NCBI GenBank assembly: GCA_037127255.1
Contig: JBANSL010000001.1
Location: 28,638,501 to 28,702,500, forward strand
Direction: 5' to 3'
Source of the DNA: Persicaria tinctoria
Lineage: Eukaryota > Streptophyta > Magnoliopsida > Caryophyllales > Polygonaceae
DNA length: 64,000 nucleotides
In this document: one piece after another, positions 31,200 through 41,745 of the stretch
Layout: every line of letters starts with the position of its first letter
Numbering within the stretch: the stretch's first letter is position 1
Notes under the pieces: model-generated
Seen by the model: only the letters and a program-made list of their open reading frames with translations
Told to the model about the DNA's origin: nothing
Databases searched by the model: none
Translations under genes and position numbers: made by a program

Positions 31200-31808
31200 T
31201 TAACAAAAATCCTTTCTTCTTCCTCGCGCAGATCTAGAAATTCCGCTCCGCCTCCGGCGTCCCTCGCGCTCCGGCCTCCTTCGAACTCACAGGTGCGCCT
31301 CGCCGCCTCCGACTCCGATCTCGATCCTTCGATCGGCTCCGCCTCTGATTGCAATCGAATTCCGGCTCCGCCTCCGGCTCGCTCGACCTCCAGGCCGCCT
31401 CCGGCTCGCTCGACCTCGTCGCTCAGCGTCGCTCAGCCTCCCTCTCTCCCTCGCTCGGCTTCGCTCGCTCCGCTCCGCCTCCTCGCTCCGCTCGGCCTCC
31501 TCGCTCCGCTCGGCCTGCTCCGTTCTCCTCCAAAATCAAATGGAGATGGAAGATGGAGATCGGAGAAGCGCTCGGCCTGCTCGACCTGCTCCGGCGTCCC
31601 TCGTGCAACGGGAGATGGAAGATGGAGATCGGAGAAGGAGAAGCGCGGAGGAGGGTGCGCGGAGAGGGAGAGGGCGGAGGAGAGAGAAAGACCCCTGAAA
31701 AGTGGGTTTATATTTCGTCCATTTTACAAAAATGTCCCAACACGCGTCTATTTTGCAAAATTAGGCCAATTTCGTGGCCAATTTCGTGGCTATTTTGCAA
31801 AACCCCCC
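31200..31808. repeat. CpG-rich right arm and TIR of the Pack-MULE
   Basis: 31205-31700 is strongly CpG-rich, with CTCCGCCTCCGGC and CTCGCTCCGCTCGGCCT repeats and low-complexity frames on several strands. 31720-31808 holds the right TIR with ATTTTGCAAAAT words and a duplicated CCAATTTCGTGGC. It mirrors the left arm of elements A and B in position. Confidence 0.7.
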
Positions 31809-31841
31809 TTTATTCAATCAATCAATATATCTATATATGTA

Positions 31842-32402
31842 TAAGATAAAATTTTATTCTAAATCTATTCAATCAATATATCTATATATGCATAAGATAA
31901 AATTTGACCCAGTTTAAGTAGATATGGATATATTTTTAGAAGATATTAACCAAATTTAAATACTATTTACTACGTCCTAAAATATATGAGTTTTTATAAT
32001 TTTGCACAAGTTTTAATAAAATACTTTACTTTTAAAAAAAATCATCATTGCACTAACTTTTTCATAACTTTTATTATTTTTAACACCCACTACACATTTT
32101 AACCAATCAAATTATTTTAAATAGTCAACAACATACAAATCATTACAAATCATTATAATTTTCTACCTAAAAAACATAAAGCCCATCTATTATTAGACAA
32201 TAATTCACCTCTAAAAACCCATGTATTATTGATGAGGGGGTATTATTTAAGAAAAGATTTAATAATTAATATATGCATAAGATAAAATTTTATTCTAAAT
32301 CTATTTAATCAATATATCTATATATTCAAAAGATAAAATTTGACTCAATCTGATTAGATATGGATATATGTTTAGAAAATATTAACAAATTTTAAATACT
32401 AT
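31842..32402. repeat. Direct repeat flanking a MITE
   Basis: The block 31842-31966 (GATAAAATTTTATTCTAAAT and onward) is repeated at 32281-32402. The second copy follows the MITE at 31970-32240. It looks like an old local duplication in AT-rich DNA. Confidence 0.6.
31970..32240. mobile_element. Stowaway/mariner-type MITE, 271 bp
   Basis: It starts CTACGTCCTAAAATATATGA and ends with the inverse of CCCCCTCATCAATAATACAT. TA flanks both ends. The motif 'CNTCCTAAAATATATGAGTTTTTAT' and its inverse are characteristic of this MITE class in plants. Noncoding. Confidence 0.6.
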
Positions 32403-33400
32403 ATAAGATAAGATTTTACCTATTATATAAGATAATATTTTACTTATATAACATATGTAACAAATTTTAGAAGATATATATAATAGATATAATATAGGAT
32501 AAGTCGTATAATGTAACATATAACATCTTCTCCTTATCTTAATAGTAATAACCAATCAAAAAAAATTATCTCCACCTTAATCAATTTCTAGATAATAGTG
32601 TTCATAGGTTTTTAGACACTCACACACATATATATTGGAAAGATTTTAGAATTTTTTTTTTCAAAATATTCACCCAAAAATAAATATTTACGGAAATATT
32701 CACACTTTCAAACTATTTACAAAAATATTCATTTTTGTTTGATGAATCGGAAAAACGTAGTTTAAAACCGCGCTTTTTGACCAGATCAGAGAGAAACACG
32801 GGTTCAAATCGCGTTTCTTCCTTTTATTTTCCTTAATTAAAAAAAACAAAAAAAATGTGTAACAATTCAAAAGTGTTGAAATAAATTAAATAGCTCTCTA
32901 AACGGATATTTATATATATTATTGTAAAAAAATTGCACACAGTGTGGGTATTGAACTAGTAAACTCTTAAAACATAAGAGTTTTCCCCCATGTGGCACGT
33001 CCACGCACCATAATCATCTCCTTTATAACCAATCACTTTTTTTAATCTTTTCCTTTTATTTACTTTTTGCAATTAATTTTTATTTTTTAAATAAAAAATG
33101 GATTTAATTCAAAATAGTAAATTAATATATAATCTATATCTATTTGTAAATCTTCGTATACTATCACAATAGAATCAATCTTTAATGAATCTATTATACC
33201 CTTCTCTTATGATTTTGTTCTTATAAGTTTAATTCAAAATATTAAAATAATATTTTATTTAATTGTATAAAATTAATTTGTGTTATTAATAAAATTTTAT
33301 TTTGTAAAAATCGCGCCATGGCGCGGGAACTGTACAAGTATATTTTAATTCAGCTGAAAATAGTTTATGTTTTCAAAAAAATTACGGTTGTTAAGCTTCT
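32403..33400. other. AT-rich intergenic DNA, no gene seen
   Basis: No coding similarity, terminal repeats or RNA gene are recognised. GCGCCATGGCGCG at about 33313-33325 is a short palindrome. Confidence 0.5.
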
Positions 33401-34258
33401 TTTTTTTTGGATAAAAAATACCACTTCGTATTTAATCCGAAATCATAAGGTCCCCAAACACAATGTCAAACAAAGGACTAGGTAAATCATTCTCCGAGGC
33501 AATATAATAAAAATAACTAGGTATAATCTTTGCTAGAAAATCCGCTGCTTGATTCTCATCCCTCTTAACATGACTCCATAATCATCGTCGGAAGCCACGA
33601 GCCAACCTGAGTATCTTCTTAAAATGTATCGTATCAGACCCCTGAACGAGCATCTTCTACCCCTTACAAAACCGAGTAGTTGTTTGCAATCGGACTCGAT
33701 GATCACGTTGTCTAATCTATGCTCTTCTGCTAGCTTAAGAGCCCACTCCACAACCTCTAGTACCGCCACCAGTGGCCCAGTTCCCTCCTGAATGCTCCGT
33801 GCAGCCGCACACACCAAAGCTCCATCCGAGTCTCGAGTAATCGTTCCAATCCCACATCCCTTGCATGTGCTTACCGATGTGTCGCAATTGATCCTTATTA
33901 GTCCATGGTCCGGGAGCCACTACCTTGCATATAAAGGTCCTTCTTTGCTTTGCCCTTGCATTTGTCGAACTTGCAGCTCCCCCTTTTCCCATTTCTAAAC
34001 AGTAGCCCGAGCACCCACCACCAGCAACCTCGTCTCTAGAAGTTAACCCCTCAAACGGCTGGCGATTTCGCACATGCCACAAGTCACATACAATCAGAGC
34101 CCACAACACTTTCAGCTCATATGTAATCTTGCTCAGTACCAGCTTCTTCCACTATTGTACGCTACAACACTCCTTTCGAACCTTCTTGAGCTCGGGTACC
34201 AGCCCCCAAACCTCCTTAGCCAGGGGACAATCTTTTATGACATGCAACAAGCTCTAAG
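33401..34258 (-). pseudogene. 5'-truncated L1-type LINE: zinc-binding (zf-RVT) and RNase H remnants
   Basis: On the minus strand the region first reads LHVIKDCPLAKEVWGLV, the zf-RVT signature between RT and RNase H. It continues through LWALIVCDLWHVRNRQ and ends in an RNase H domain (VLEVVEWALKLAEEHRLDNV, IIESDCKQLL). Several frame changes and stops split it. A T run at 33401-33408 (A tail on minus) marks the 3' end. It is a typical truncated LINE insertion. Confidence 0.75.
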
Positions 34259-34730
34259 CTACTTTCAACCTAAATATTATTTTAATTCAAAAGTGGAAGA
34301 TTTTTTTTTTCGGGAAATAAGTGGAAAAGTTTAGTTGATGTAAATAAGTTGAGAAGATAAAAAAAAAGTGTTCCAGATTATGAAGAAAGTAAAAGAGAAA
34401 AATGCAAAGTAGAAATATGAATACTTTTTTTTATATATTATCATAATAATTTATAAAAACCATTTACTAAAATATTATTTCTTTTTTATTTTCTAGTAAT
34501 TTTTTTTTTTTAAGATTATACTAGTATAAATTTTGTCCCGTACAAGAAAATATATTAATATATTATTTTAAAATTACATCTATCATCTACAAAATCAATT
34601 TAAAATATGAATAATGAATAAATATAATAAATCTTAATTGTAATTTGAAAATTAGACTGATAAATTTAATCTGCTGTCAATTATAGATAAAACCAAATAT
34701 TATCACTTATAGATAAAATCAACTAAACCT
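34259..34730. other. AT-rich spacer, no gene seen
   Basis: Low-complexity A/T-rich DNA between two oppositely oriented L1 fragments. No feature is recognised. Confidence 0.5.
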
Positions 34731-34734
34731 CATA

Positions 34735-35105
34735 ATAGGAGAGTTGGCTAGGAGGGCAGGATACACAGACCTCCTACTTAAAATTGATTCTGTAACGGTG
34801 TTTGAGCTGTTGGGGAGGCACGGGAAAGAGGCGACGACGGACTACCATCTTGTCAACCATTGCAGACGCTGGATGGAAGATGAAGCATGGGAGGTTCAAG
34901 TGTCCTTTGTTAAATGCAAGACAAACCAAGTTGCTGACAATCTTGCCCAAGCTGCCTTTACTATTTCTAGTTCATTTTCAGAATTTTCTGCAATTCCAAA
35001 CTCTTTATGTAATTCTCTAGACTTGGATTTGAGGCTAATATCCTCGGCAATCCCCAATAATATATAAAGGCTCTAGCATTCTTACTGGAAAAAAAAACAA
35101 AAACA
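34735..35105 (+). pseudogene. 5'-truncated L1-type LINE: RNase H end and A-rich tail
   Basis: The frame ARRAGYTDLLLKIDSVTVFE followed by VSFVKCKTNQVADNLAQAA is the end of a plant L1 RNase H. The last motif is the conserved NxxAD(x)LA helix. The frame stops at 35065-35067, and an A-rich tail (AAAAAAAAACAAAAACAAAA) follows. Only about 110 residues remain. Confidence 0.7.
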
Positions 35106-35258
35106 AAAAATATTACTGAACCAATAAAAATTACTGCTGAGAAAGGGAGGTGCGTTGAAACACCAGCACAAGGCGAGAGAGGGGAAGCATTTTGTATCAA
35201 AAAATAAAAAATATTGCAAGAATTAATTTGGTACAAAGAAGAATTTTAGTGTATGTTT

Positions 35259-35335
35259 GGATTAGCCTATGCAGGATTCGAACCCGCATATCTGTGCACG
35301 AGCACATCGCTCTTCCATTTGAACTAATAGGCGGA
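35259..35335 (-). tRNA. tRNA-like sequence, probably pseudogene or SINE head
   Basis: On the minus strand the segment starts near GCCTATTAGTTCAAATGG and ends ATAGGCT. It has a T arm GCGGGTTCGAATCCTGC with a perfect stem, a plausible D arm, and an anticodon loop CTCGTGC (anticodon CGT if real). The acceptor stem pairs over six bases only. With these imperfections I treat it as a decayed tRNA or tRNA-derived repeat. Confidence 0.45.
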
Positions 35336-35339
35336 TTGT

Positions 35340-37375
35340 TGTATGTGATGCTAATACTTCAGCTCTTCTATCGCACAACTACCAAAGAAATGTGTATAAC
35401 AATCTATCATGCATGTTAATACCTTTTTTTCCTTTGGCTATAAAAACTGTAGCATTTCAACATTTCAGCCACATAGATATTCTTTCAAATTAAGTGAATC
35501 TGTGGAGGTTTGTTGTAAAGAGCTACAGGCTTACTATACCATCCTCCGTTAAGGCCTATTTAACGAGAATAGTCATCTTATTCTATTCTTCCAATAACAA
35601 GATGGAATCAAGATAATAATTTGAATTGCCAAAGTGAGTACTGTTATAATGGATCAAACCAAGTGTACTTACCTTCAACATGCATCATCTGTGGGTGTAT
35701 TGTTTCAGTGCCCCGGCTTGTTCCATATATACACAGTTGAACATCATTCCAGTGTGAGAGGGACGAATATAAATTTGCAAAACCATGCCCAAATTCAAAT
35801 TAACTCATTATATCTTCATTGGCCTATGAAAGGATAATGGGGCAATATTGCGATTAATTAGAGATGTCCAACATACTCGGGAAAATAAGTACAAAATGCA
35901 AATCAAGAAGTGCTATATTTTAATTACACATTTGTTAACCTGACAGATATAGAATTCGGTATAAGATTGACAATAAGCACGTTCTACCGTATTTATGTTC
36001 TTGTATTGCCATTTGATTGGATTTCTAACATAAGGGAGTTTCAGAAATAGTTAAACATGACACAAATTGAGGTGCCAAGATTCATACGTCAAGAGAATAG
36101 AAATTTCATACCTGCTAAATGCTTTTAGGGGGCTTAAAGCTCTTTTTTTTAGCTTGAACCAATGCTAAGAGATATCGATATGTTTCTATGGCATCTGTTA
36201 GCATTGACTGATTTCATCCTGAGTAGCGGCCTATGCTCCCATTTTGTCATCTCGTCCAGAGCAGCATCAATGACCACCTGAGATTTTGATAATCGTTTCT
36301 GAGCATACAGTATCAAAGAAATTTTTTCATACAACAACCAGACAAAGGTATACATAAGCGTCAATTATACACGACGTTAAAAAAGCCTAATTTATTCATG
36401 AAAGTAGCAAAAAAAAAATTTCAATCTTTGAGGCAAAGTATGTTGGGTTAGAGTTTTTTAAGTGTGATATTAAGCAACTTTAAATCACATGGACATTAAT
36501 CAATGAGAATCAGTGAGCTTCAATTCAAACAACTGCATAATTCCCTTTCTATTCTTATTACAATGACATTAGCGAAGACCAGTGAACAAAAATTGAGAAA
36601 ACTAAAGAATAACTCAATCCATTGGAATACAAAAAACTCTTCAAATCCCAATTCAATTAAACCCTAATTCACAAGCCCATGAATCATTCAGATGAGACCC
36701 TAATCGCAACATCAATCACTAGTGAAAGAACAAAAATTGAAGCAATGAAGATGCAAATTTATCAAATGGTATTCATACATCTCAAATTGAAGTAATTTTA
36801 AAAATTAGTTGAGTGCAGGGATTCAAACACCAGAATATATGATGGATTTCATATTCAAACCACAATAATGAAGAAGAAAATAGCAAGAAACATTGAGGGT
36901 AGAAGTGAGATTGGAAAGCAAATGGAATCCCACAAGCTTGGGGGTTGGGAACTACCAAAATTGTAAACGTAGACACTCCCAAACGTCTTGGCCTCAATTC
37001 GTTGCCTAAATCATTTCTCCAATCAAGCAAAAGCCCGGAATTGAATGAGAAAGGTAGGAGTAGAGAAAGAGAGAGGGATGTAAGAGGATATGTCGAGGAA
37101 CCTACTTGGAGGAAGAGAGGTTGGCGGTTGTCACCAACATCAAGCGGCCAATTGCTTCACTCGTCGACCGCCATTGTCATCGGGCAAGGCAACGCGAACC
37201 CTTCTCGGCGGATCTGTACAGAGAAGAAAGCGATTATAATTATCTTTTTATTTTAGCTATCCAAACACTAATTATGATTTAACAATTAAACTATAAATTA
37301 TTCTTATAATTAACTTTTCCATTTAATACATGTATTTGCATTATAAATATAATGCAATGGAATCCAAACAGACCC
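35340..37375. other. Intergenic DNA, no gene recognised
   Basis: AT-rich DNA. A 103-codon frame at 36945-37256 (basic, RERERDVRG) and others on the minus strand have no resemblance that I recognise, and base composition does not suggest genes. Confidence 0.45.
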
Positions 37376-38280
37376 GAGATCGATCCTAACCCCACACCAA
37401 GATTGTATCAAATTGATGTACAAGTCGATCATTTTTTTCTGGCTATAAATACGTCGCTAATTTTTACTTGATATATCGTTATATTCTGCAACATATTGTG
37501 AAATTAATTCCGCAACAAGTTGCGAAACTATTATCAAACACGTCGATAATTTGGAGGAAAAAAAGTTTAATATATTGCGGAATTCCCAATTATATTTTTC
37601 TTTAAAAAAAAGTTTGCACCATCTTGCGGACTGCACACACAAATCATCAAGGGTTGTTTTTTTTAGGAAAAAAATAGGCATGTTGCGGAGTTCCTATATT
37701 TCAATTTTCTTTTTTCTTTCTTCCAAAATTTTGAAGTCTCTAGCAACGTACTCCGCAAATTTTTACATCTCCATGACAACTGATGAAGGAGGAACTGAAA
37801 AAGAGGAGCGAAGAGCAGGAGGGTGACAATGGCAGCGAAGAGCAGGAGGACATGAAGAGATCGAGAGCCCGATTTGGCCTGGAAAAGCAAAGAAAGCGGC
37901 GAGGGGAAGAACAAGAGAGAGCTCCTTTCCCTTCGCACATAAGAAGGGGTATTTTCGTAAGAAAAGCACGGGATGAACATTTAATTAATTTAGAATGTAC
38001 ATTTAATTAATTTGGAGACAATGGTGGATACTTGCTTAATTAAAGCCTTCAAACTTTAAAGTTTCATGTGCACCAAATTTTCTCTTATAATTTTAACCAT
38101 TTTATTGATTAGATTCAAGAAGATTTTGATTGTAAATCGTGTGTATCACCTTGAAAAGTTTTGTTTTATTATCTTTGCTACCTACTATAATTTTTATTGA
38201 CCCTATTTCACTAAATAATTTATCATTCAATTATCAATTATCATTTAAAAAAATAAAAACTTTATTAGTAATATATATAT
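37376..38280. repeat. Duplicated block, copy 2 (paralogous to 14609-16187)
   Basis: It aligns with copy 1 except that it lacks the hAT MITE (unfilled site CCTAACCCCACACC at about 37386-37400). Both end in an (AT)n tract near 16187 and 38280. Confidence 0.6.
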
Positions 38281-39952
38281 AGGGAGTGGATTTTTAATTA
38301 ATTTTGGTTTAAAAATGGTGGGACCCTCGTACAAAATCACTCACTCTCCCCTCTCTCCCATCTTAACGCGTGCGTTGCAACTTGCAACCAATGGAGTGGG
38401 TCCCGTTTGAAAATAAAATCTCATTGTCCTTCCTCCTAAACCACTTGCCATTTGCAAAAGTAAATTATTATTTTTTACTAAATTGGAGATGGAGTTTTCT
38501 TTACTAAATTTTGAGATGGAGTTTTCTTTTATCTGATTTCGTAGTTTTTAGAAATTTAACCATTCTACCGAATAATGTTTCATATGCTATCGAATAATGT
38601 TTATTTTTTTCTACAAGTTCAAATCAGAATTTAGTAATTCTACTGAATAATTTGTCACATGTTACAAAATAATATATTTTTTTCATCAATTTCAAATAAA
38701 AGAAACAAATACCTCTAAATAATGCTTACCATTTATACGAATAATGTTTCATATTTAAACGAATAATATTTAACATTTCACCGAATAATGTTTAGTTATG
38801 TAGTTATACTCGTGTGATGAATGCTTTTTTATTTTATTTGTCAAACCGTAGATTCCATATACAGAGTAATAATAAATCATATTTCACCGAATAATTGACC
38901 GACTCATAACACTATTAACTAAAATTCGAGACATACATATGAATAATTGAAAAATAATAAATGGAAATTATACATTTCGAAAACCCTTCAATTAATTCGA
39001 CACATCCGACCGAATAATTAGTCGGTTTTCCCTGAAGAAGAAGAACACTTGGGTCCACAACGATGAAGAAGGAGACAACTTGGGTCGCATCCTGGCATCC
39101 GGCTCGCCTGGGCTCGCCTCCGCCTTGCCTTCCCGGCCCCATAGTTTCAGAACGGTTAGGAGTTTCACCAGCGATGGAGGCCATCGGAAAAGGGAGTGAA
39201 CAGATCTGGACAGCCCCCGACGGAGAGGACGATGAACAGAGGTCGAAACCAAACCCGCTAGAAGGTGGGCGGATCAGTCTCACAAACACAGGGATCCAAA
39301 GATCCGACGATGGGGGGGCCTTCTAAGGTGGTGGCGTCGCTACGCAGGCACCAGAGACCGGCGGAGCAGAGCGGGGAAACTGGATCTGGAAGTTGGGGAC
39401 ACCCTCGAGCCGCCGTCGAATCGACACCACTGCTGGCCACCCTTCGAATCGACGCCACTGCCTGCATCATTCGGCGCTGCCACCGCGAGTCGACAACCGC
39501 CTCCTCGTAGTCCCTTGGCCTCGATTCGCTCGGAGTAAACACCCTAGCACCGCCTCGCCTCCGATCCAACTCGTCTCGCCTCTGCCTCGCCATGGCCTCG
39601 ATTCACCAGGAACAAAGACCCTTCGCCGCCGATATCAAATATCACAAGTCCGGTTTTCGAATGAAGAAGATGACAAATTTGGCACACTTGAATGAAAAAG
39701 ATGACAAATTGGGATCTCTTGAGTTCAATGTGTCCTCTCGAATGAAGAAGATGGCAAATAGGGATATAGGGTTTTGATTCCACACACCATCACGCGCCCA
39801 CGCCCTCAAGCAAGAGTTGTAAATTAGTTTTCTATTTTTTTCTTAAAACTAACGGGCTACGTGGCGAAATCATGTCCATCCATTTCACTTCGATCAAAGG
39901 TTCAGATTTATGCACAAGATATATCCTAAGGGCTGTGCACAACCTACCCATT

Positions 39953-39955
<3 letters not shown>
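38281..39955. mobile_element. Possible TIR element of unknown class inserted in (TA)n
   Basis: The segment is bounded by TATATATAGGGAGTGG on the left and the inverse TATATATAGGGAATGG on the right, both within TA tracts. The left interior holds about ten dispersed variants of ACCGAATAATGTTT. The right interior (39060-39780) is CpG-rich with several overlapping frames, none recognised. The short inverted ends and subterminal repeats suggest a non-autonomous DNA transposon carrying unrelated DNA. The paralogous block ends in (AT)n without this segment. Confidence 0.4.

Positions 39956-39997
<42 letters not shown>
39956..39997. repeat. (TA)n microsatellite
   Basis: About twenty TA units. A similar tract is at 12919-12961. 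Confidence 0.95.
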
Positions 39998-39999
<2 letters not shown>

Positions 40000-40214
40000 C
40001 GGAGGATAATTCTTGGCAAGCATTTGTGTATGTACTTGAAGGAAATCGGTATATTACTAAGGCAAGTTCAAAAAAATCTCCCTCCCCATCTCTACTTTTC
40101 GCCTCTAATGATTTGCATATATTCAGTGATTCTGGAAAATATTCATGAAAACACAACGTCCTTTTTGACGTTGCAAATAAAAAGTTTTCCTTTTTTTTTA
40201 ATATCTTATATTAG

Positions 40215-40385
40215 GCCCGATCTGACCCGCATTAACAACGTTCAATTGGACGTTGTAAAACGTCAAATTCAACGTTGTTATAACATCCGATAAGTGAAAT
40301 TAACACACAATTAACAACGTCGGATTGGACGTTGTAGCAACGTCTAATCCAACATTGCTACAACGTTTGATCCGACGAAGTATTT
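40215..40385. repeat. Cluster of AACGTC/GACGTT inverted repeats
   Basis: About ten AACGTY words occur in both orientations, for example TTGGACGTTGTAGCAACGTC. Several can pair as hairpins. No gene lies here. Confidence 0.7.
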
Positions 40386-41151
40386 GCGGTGTAAATAGGG
40401 AACGCGAAAATAAATTGGCAGAAAGACATATTGGTATATTAAAATGTCCTTTATTAACAAATTGGTATATTTAAAGTCATAAGGGATAAATTGGTATATT
40501 TAAAGTGTTTAATGGGACATATAGCTCAAAATTTTATCATTGCAGCTTAGTTCAACAAATGAATATGAGTTTTCAACGTTAAATTGGGTTTGTTAAAAAA
40601 ACTAAACCTCCTCCATTATTGATTTCTTGTTTTAAAGGTTGTAAATAGCGATTGCACTCACCCCTCCTCAATTTCCCTCATTGGAATGTTGTGACCTTAT
40701 TGCCCCCGGCCTTTTCCACATCAACCACGTAAACAAGCTCCAAGTGCAACACTTTCCCAATTTGAATTTTTAATATTATTGGACTTTGATCCATTTCTCC
40801 ACGTCCCATTTTAACTTTCCTGGATATTGTCCATTAATTGAACGAGGAGAATCGGGCCCATCCCGAATGGGTTTGAATTTCAATCATTAACAATTTATTA
40901 ACTTGATTTTTTTTCTGAAAAAGGGAAATATATAAATTTAAAGAATAGAATTGGATGGAAAAGTTGGAAAAGATGGGTGTAAATCCTCCGTCCCAGATCC
41001 CGTCCCCGTCTTCCGTCCACTCTCACATAATTTTTTTTAAAGTTCTTTTAACCCTTTTTTAATTTAATTTTTTTTTTTAAGTTGTGGTTTGTGTAGAAGA
41101 GGGGATTGGAAGATAGGAGGGGGACAAGGTTGAGGACATGAGATTTCAAGG
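40386..41151. other. Intergenic DNA, no gene seen
   Basis: AATTGGTATATT recurs near 40430-40500. The rest has no recognised feature and ends at the L1 target duplication. Confidence 0.5.
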
Positions 41152-41167
41152 GAGAAGAGATTCTCTT
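41152..41167. repeat. L1 target-site duplication, left copy
   Basis: GAGAAGAGATTCTCTT lies here and again at 56971-56986. It borders the L1 poly(A) end on this side. The target is itself nearly palindromic. Confidence 0.88.
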
Positions 41168-41199
41168 TTTTTTTTTTTTTTTTGGAAGCAAGATAAAGT

Positions 41200-41745
41200 T
41201 TAGGTTGGGTCGGCCGCAGCAGAGGCCCTTCCTAGCGCATCCTTCCGGGCGAGAACTCGCAGTTCTGGATCATCCTCATAGCAAACGTCGGCAGGGGAGA
41301 CATGGGCACTACGCGCAAGGTAGTCAGCCACAACATTCGATTCCCTGAAAATATGACGAATAACAACATGAGTAAAGGACGAAATATCAGACAGTATATC
41401 CGCTTGTAGCATCTCAATTGACCAGGGGCATTTCCAATCCCCCAGTAGAACTTTTATCACCAATAGATTGTCTACTTCGATCAGAAGTGTAGAAAGGTTT
41501 AGCTCCTTTGCCCGTAACAATCCCATCCTGAGGCCGAGATTTTCGGCATAAATTACCGAGATATTTGTACAAACAGATCTGCCAGCCGAGACAACTAGAC
41601 CAGCAGAGTCGCGGATGACAAAACCATAAGACGAGTTACCATTCTGGACCACCGAACCATCAAAATTGAGCTTGTAACTATTCGGTGGTGGTTTGTCCCA
41701 CTTCCCGGACCGATCCTGGGGCCTGACTTTCAAAGCACTATCCCT
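41200..41745 (-). pseudogene. L1 RNase H domain
   Basis: It reads YKLNFDGSVVQNGNSSYGFV, then IYAENLGLRMGLLRAKEL, LLIEVDNLLVIKVL and HIFRESNVVADYLARSA. The catalytic D (FDGS), E (AENL) and D (EVDN) positions are present, and the C-terminal helix with ADYLAR is intact. It is in the same frame as the RT domain and separated from it only by a TAG at 41746-41748. Confidence 0.85.

Larger units (their letters stand above)
22017..31808 (+). mobile_element. Pack-MULE (Mutator-like element B), 9.8 kb, carrying fragments of four host genes
   Basis: The left end (CAAAAAATTTGCGAAATAGG) and inverted right end (GGGGGGTTTTGCAAAATAGC) are homologous to the ends of element A. TTTATTCAA flanks the element at 22008-22016 and 31809-31817, a perfect 9-bp duplication. 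Internally, exon-intron pieces of class XI myosin, a DUF89 phosphatase, actin and a long-chain acyl-CoA synthetase follow one another on the plus strand. They are followed by about 3 kb of 22-bp minisatellite arrays and a CpG-rich right arm. No transposase frame is visible. Introns are retained, so capture was at DNA level. Every captured gene is partial and damaged. Confidence 0.88.

Noticed and set aside
22017..31808. Helitron as carrier of the gene fragments
   Set aside because: Multi-gene capture fits Helitrons, but inverted terminal repeats and a 9-bp target duplication (TTTATTCAA) fit a Mutator-like element; Helitrons have neither.
35259..35335. Functional tRNA gene
   Set aside because: The T arm is good, but the acceptor stem pairs incompletely and the anticodon stem is weak; retained only as tRNA-like.
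36945..37256. 103-codon plus-strand gene
   Set aside because: No homology recognised and no supporting splice or promoter context; it ends in low-complexity DNA.
39063..39695. Protein gene in the CpG-rich part of 39.0-39.8 kb
   Set aside because: Several overlapping frames on both strands, none with a known motif; it lies within a probable transposon.
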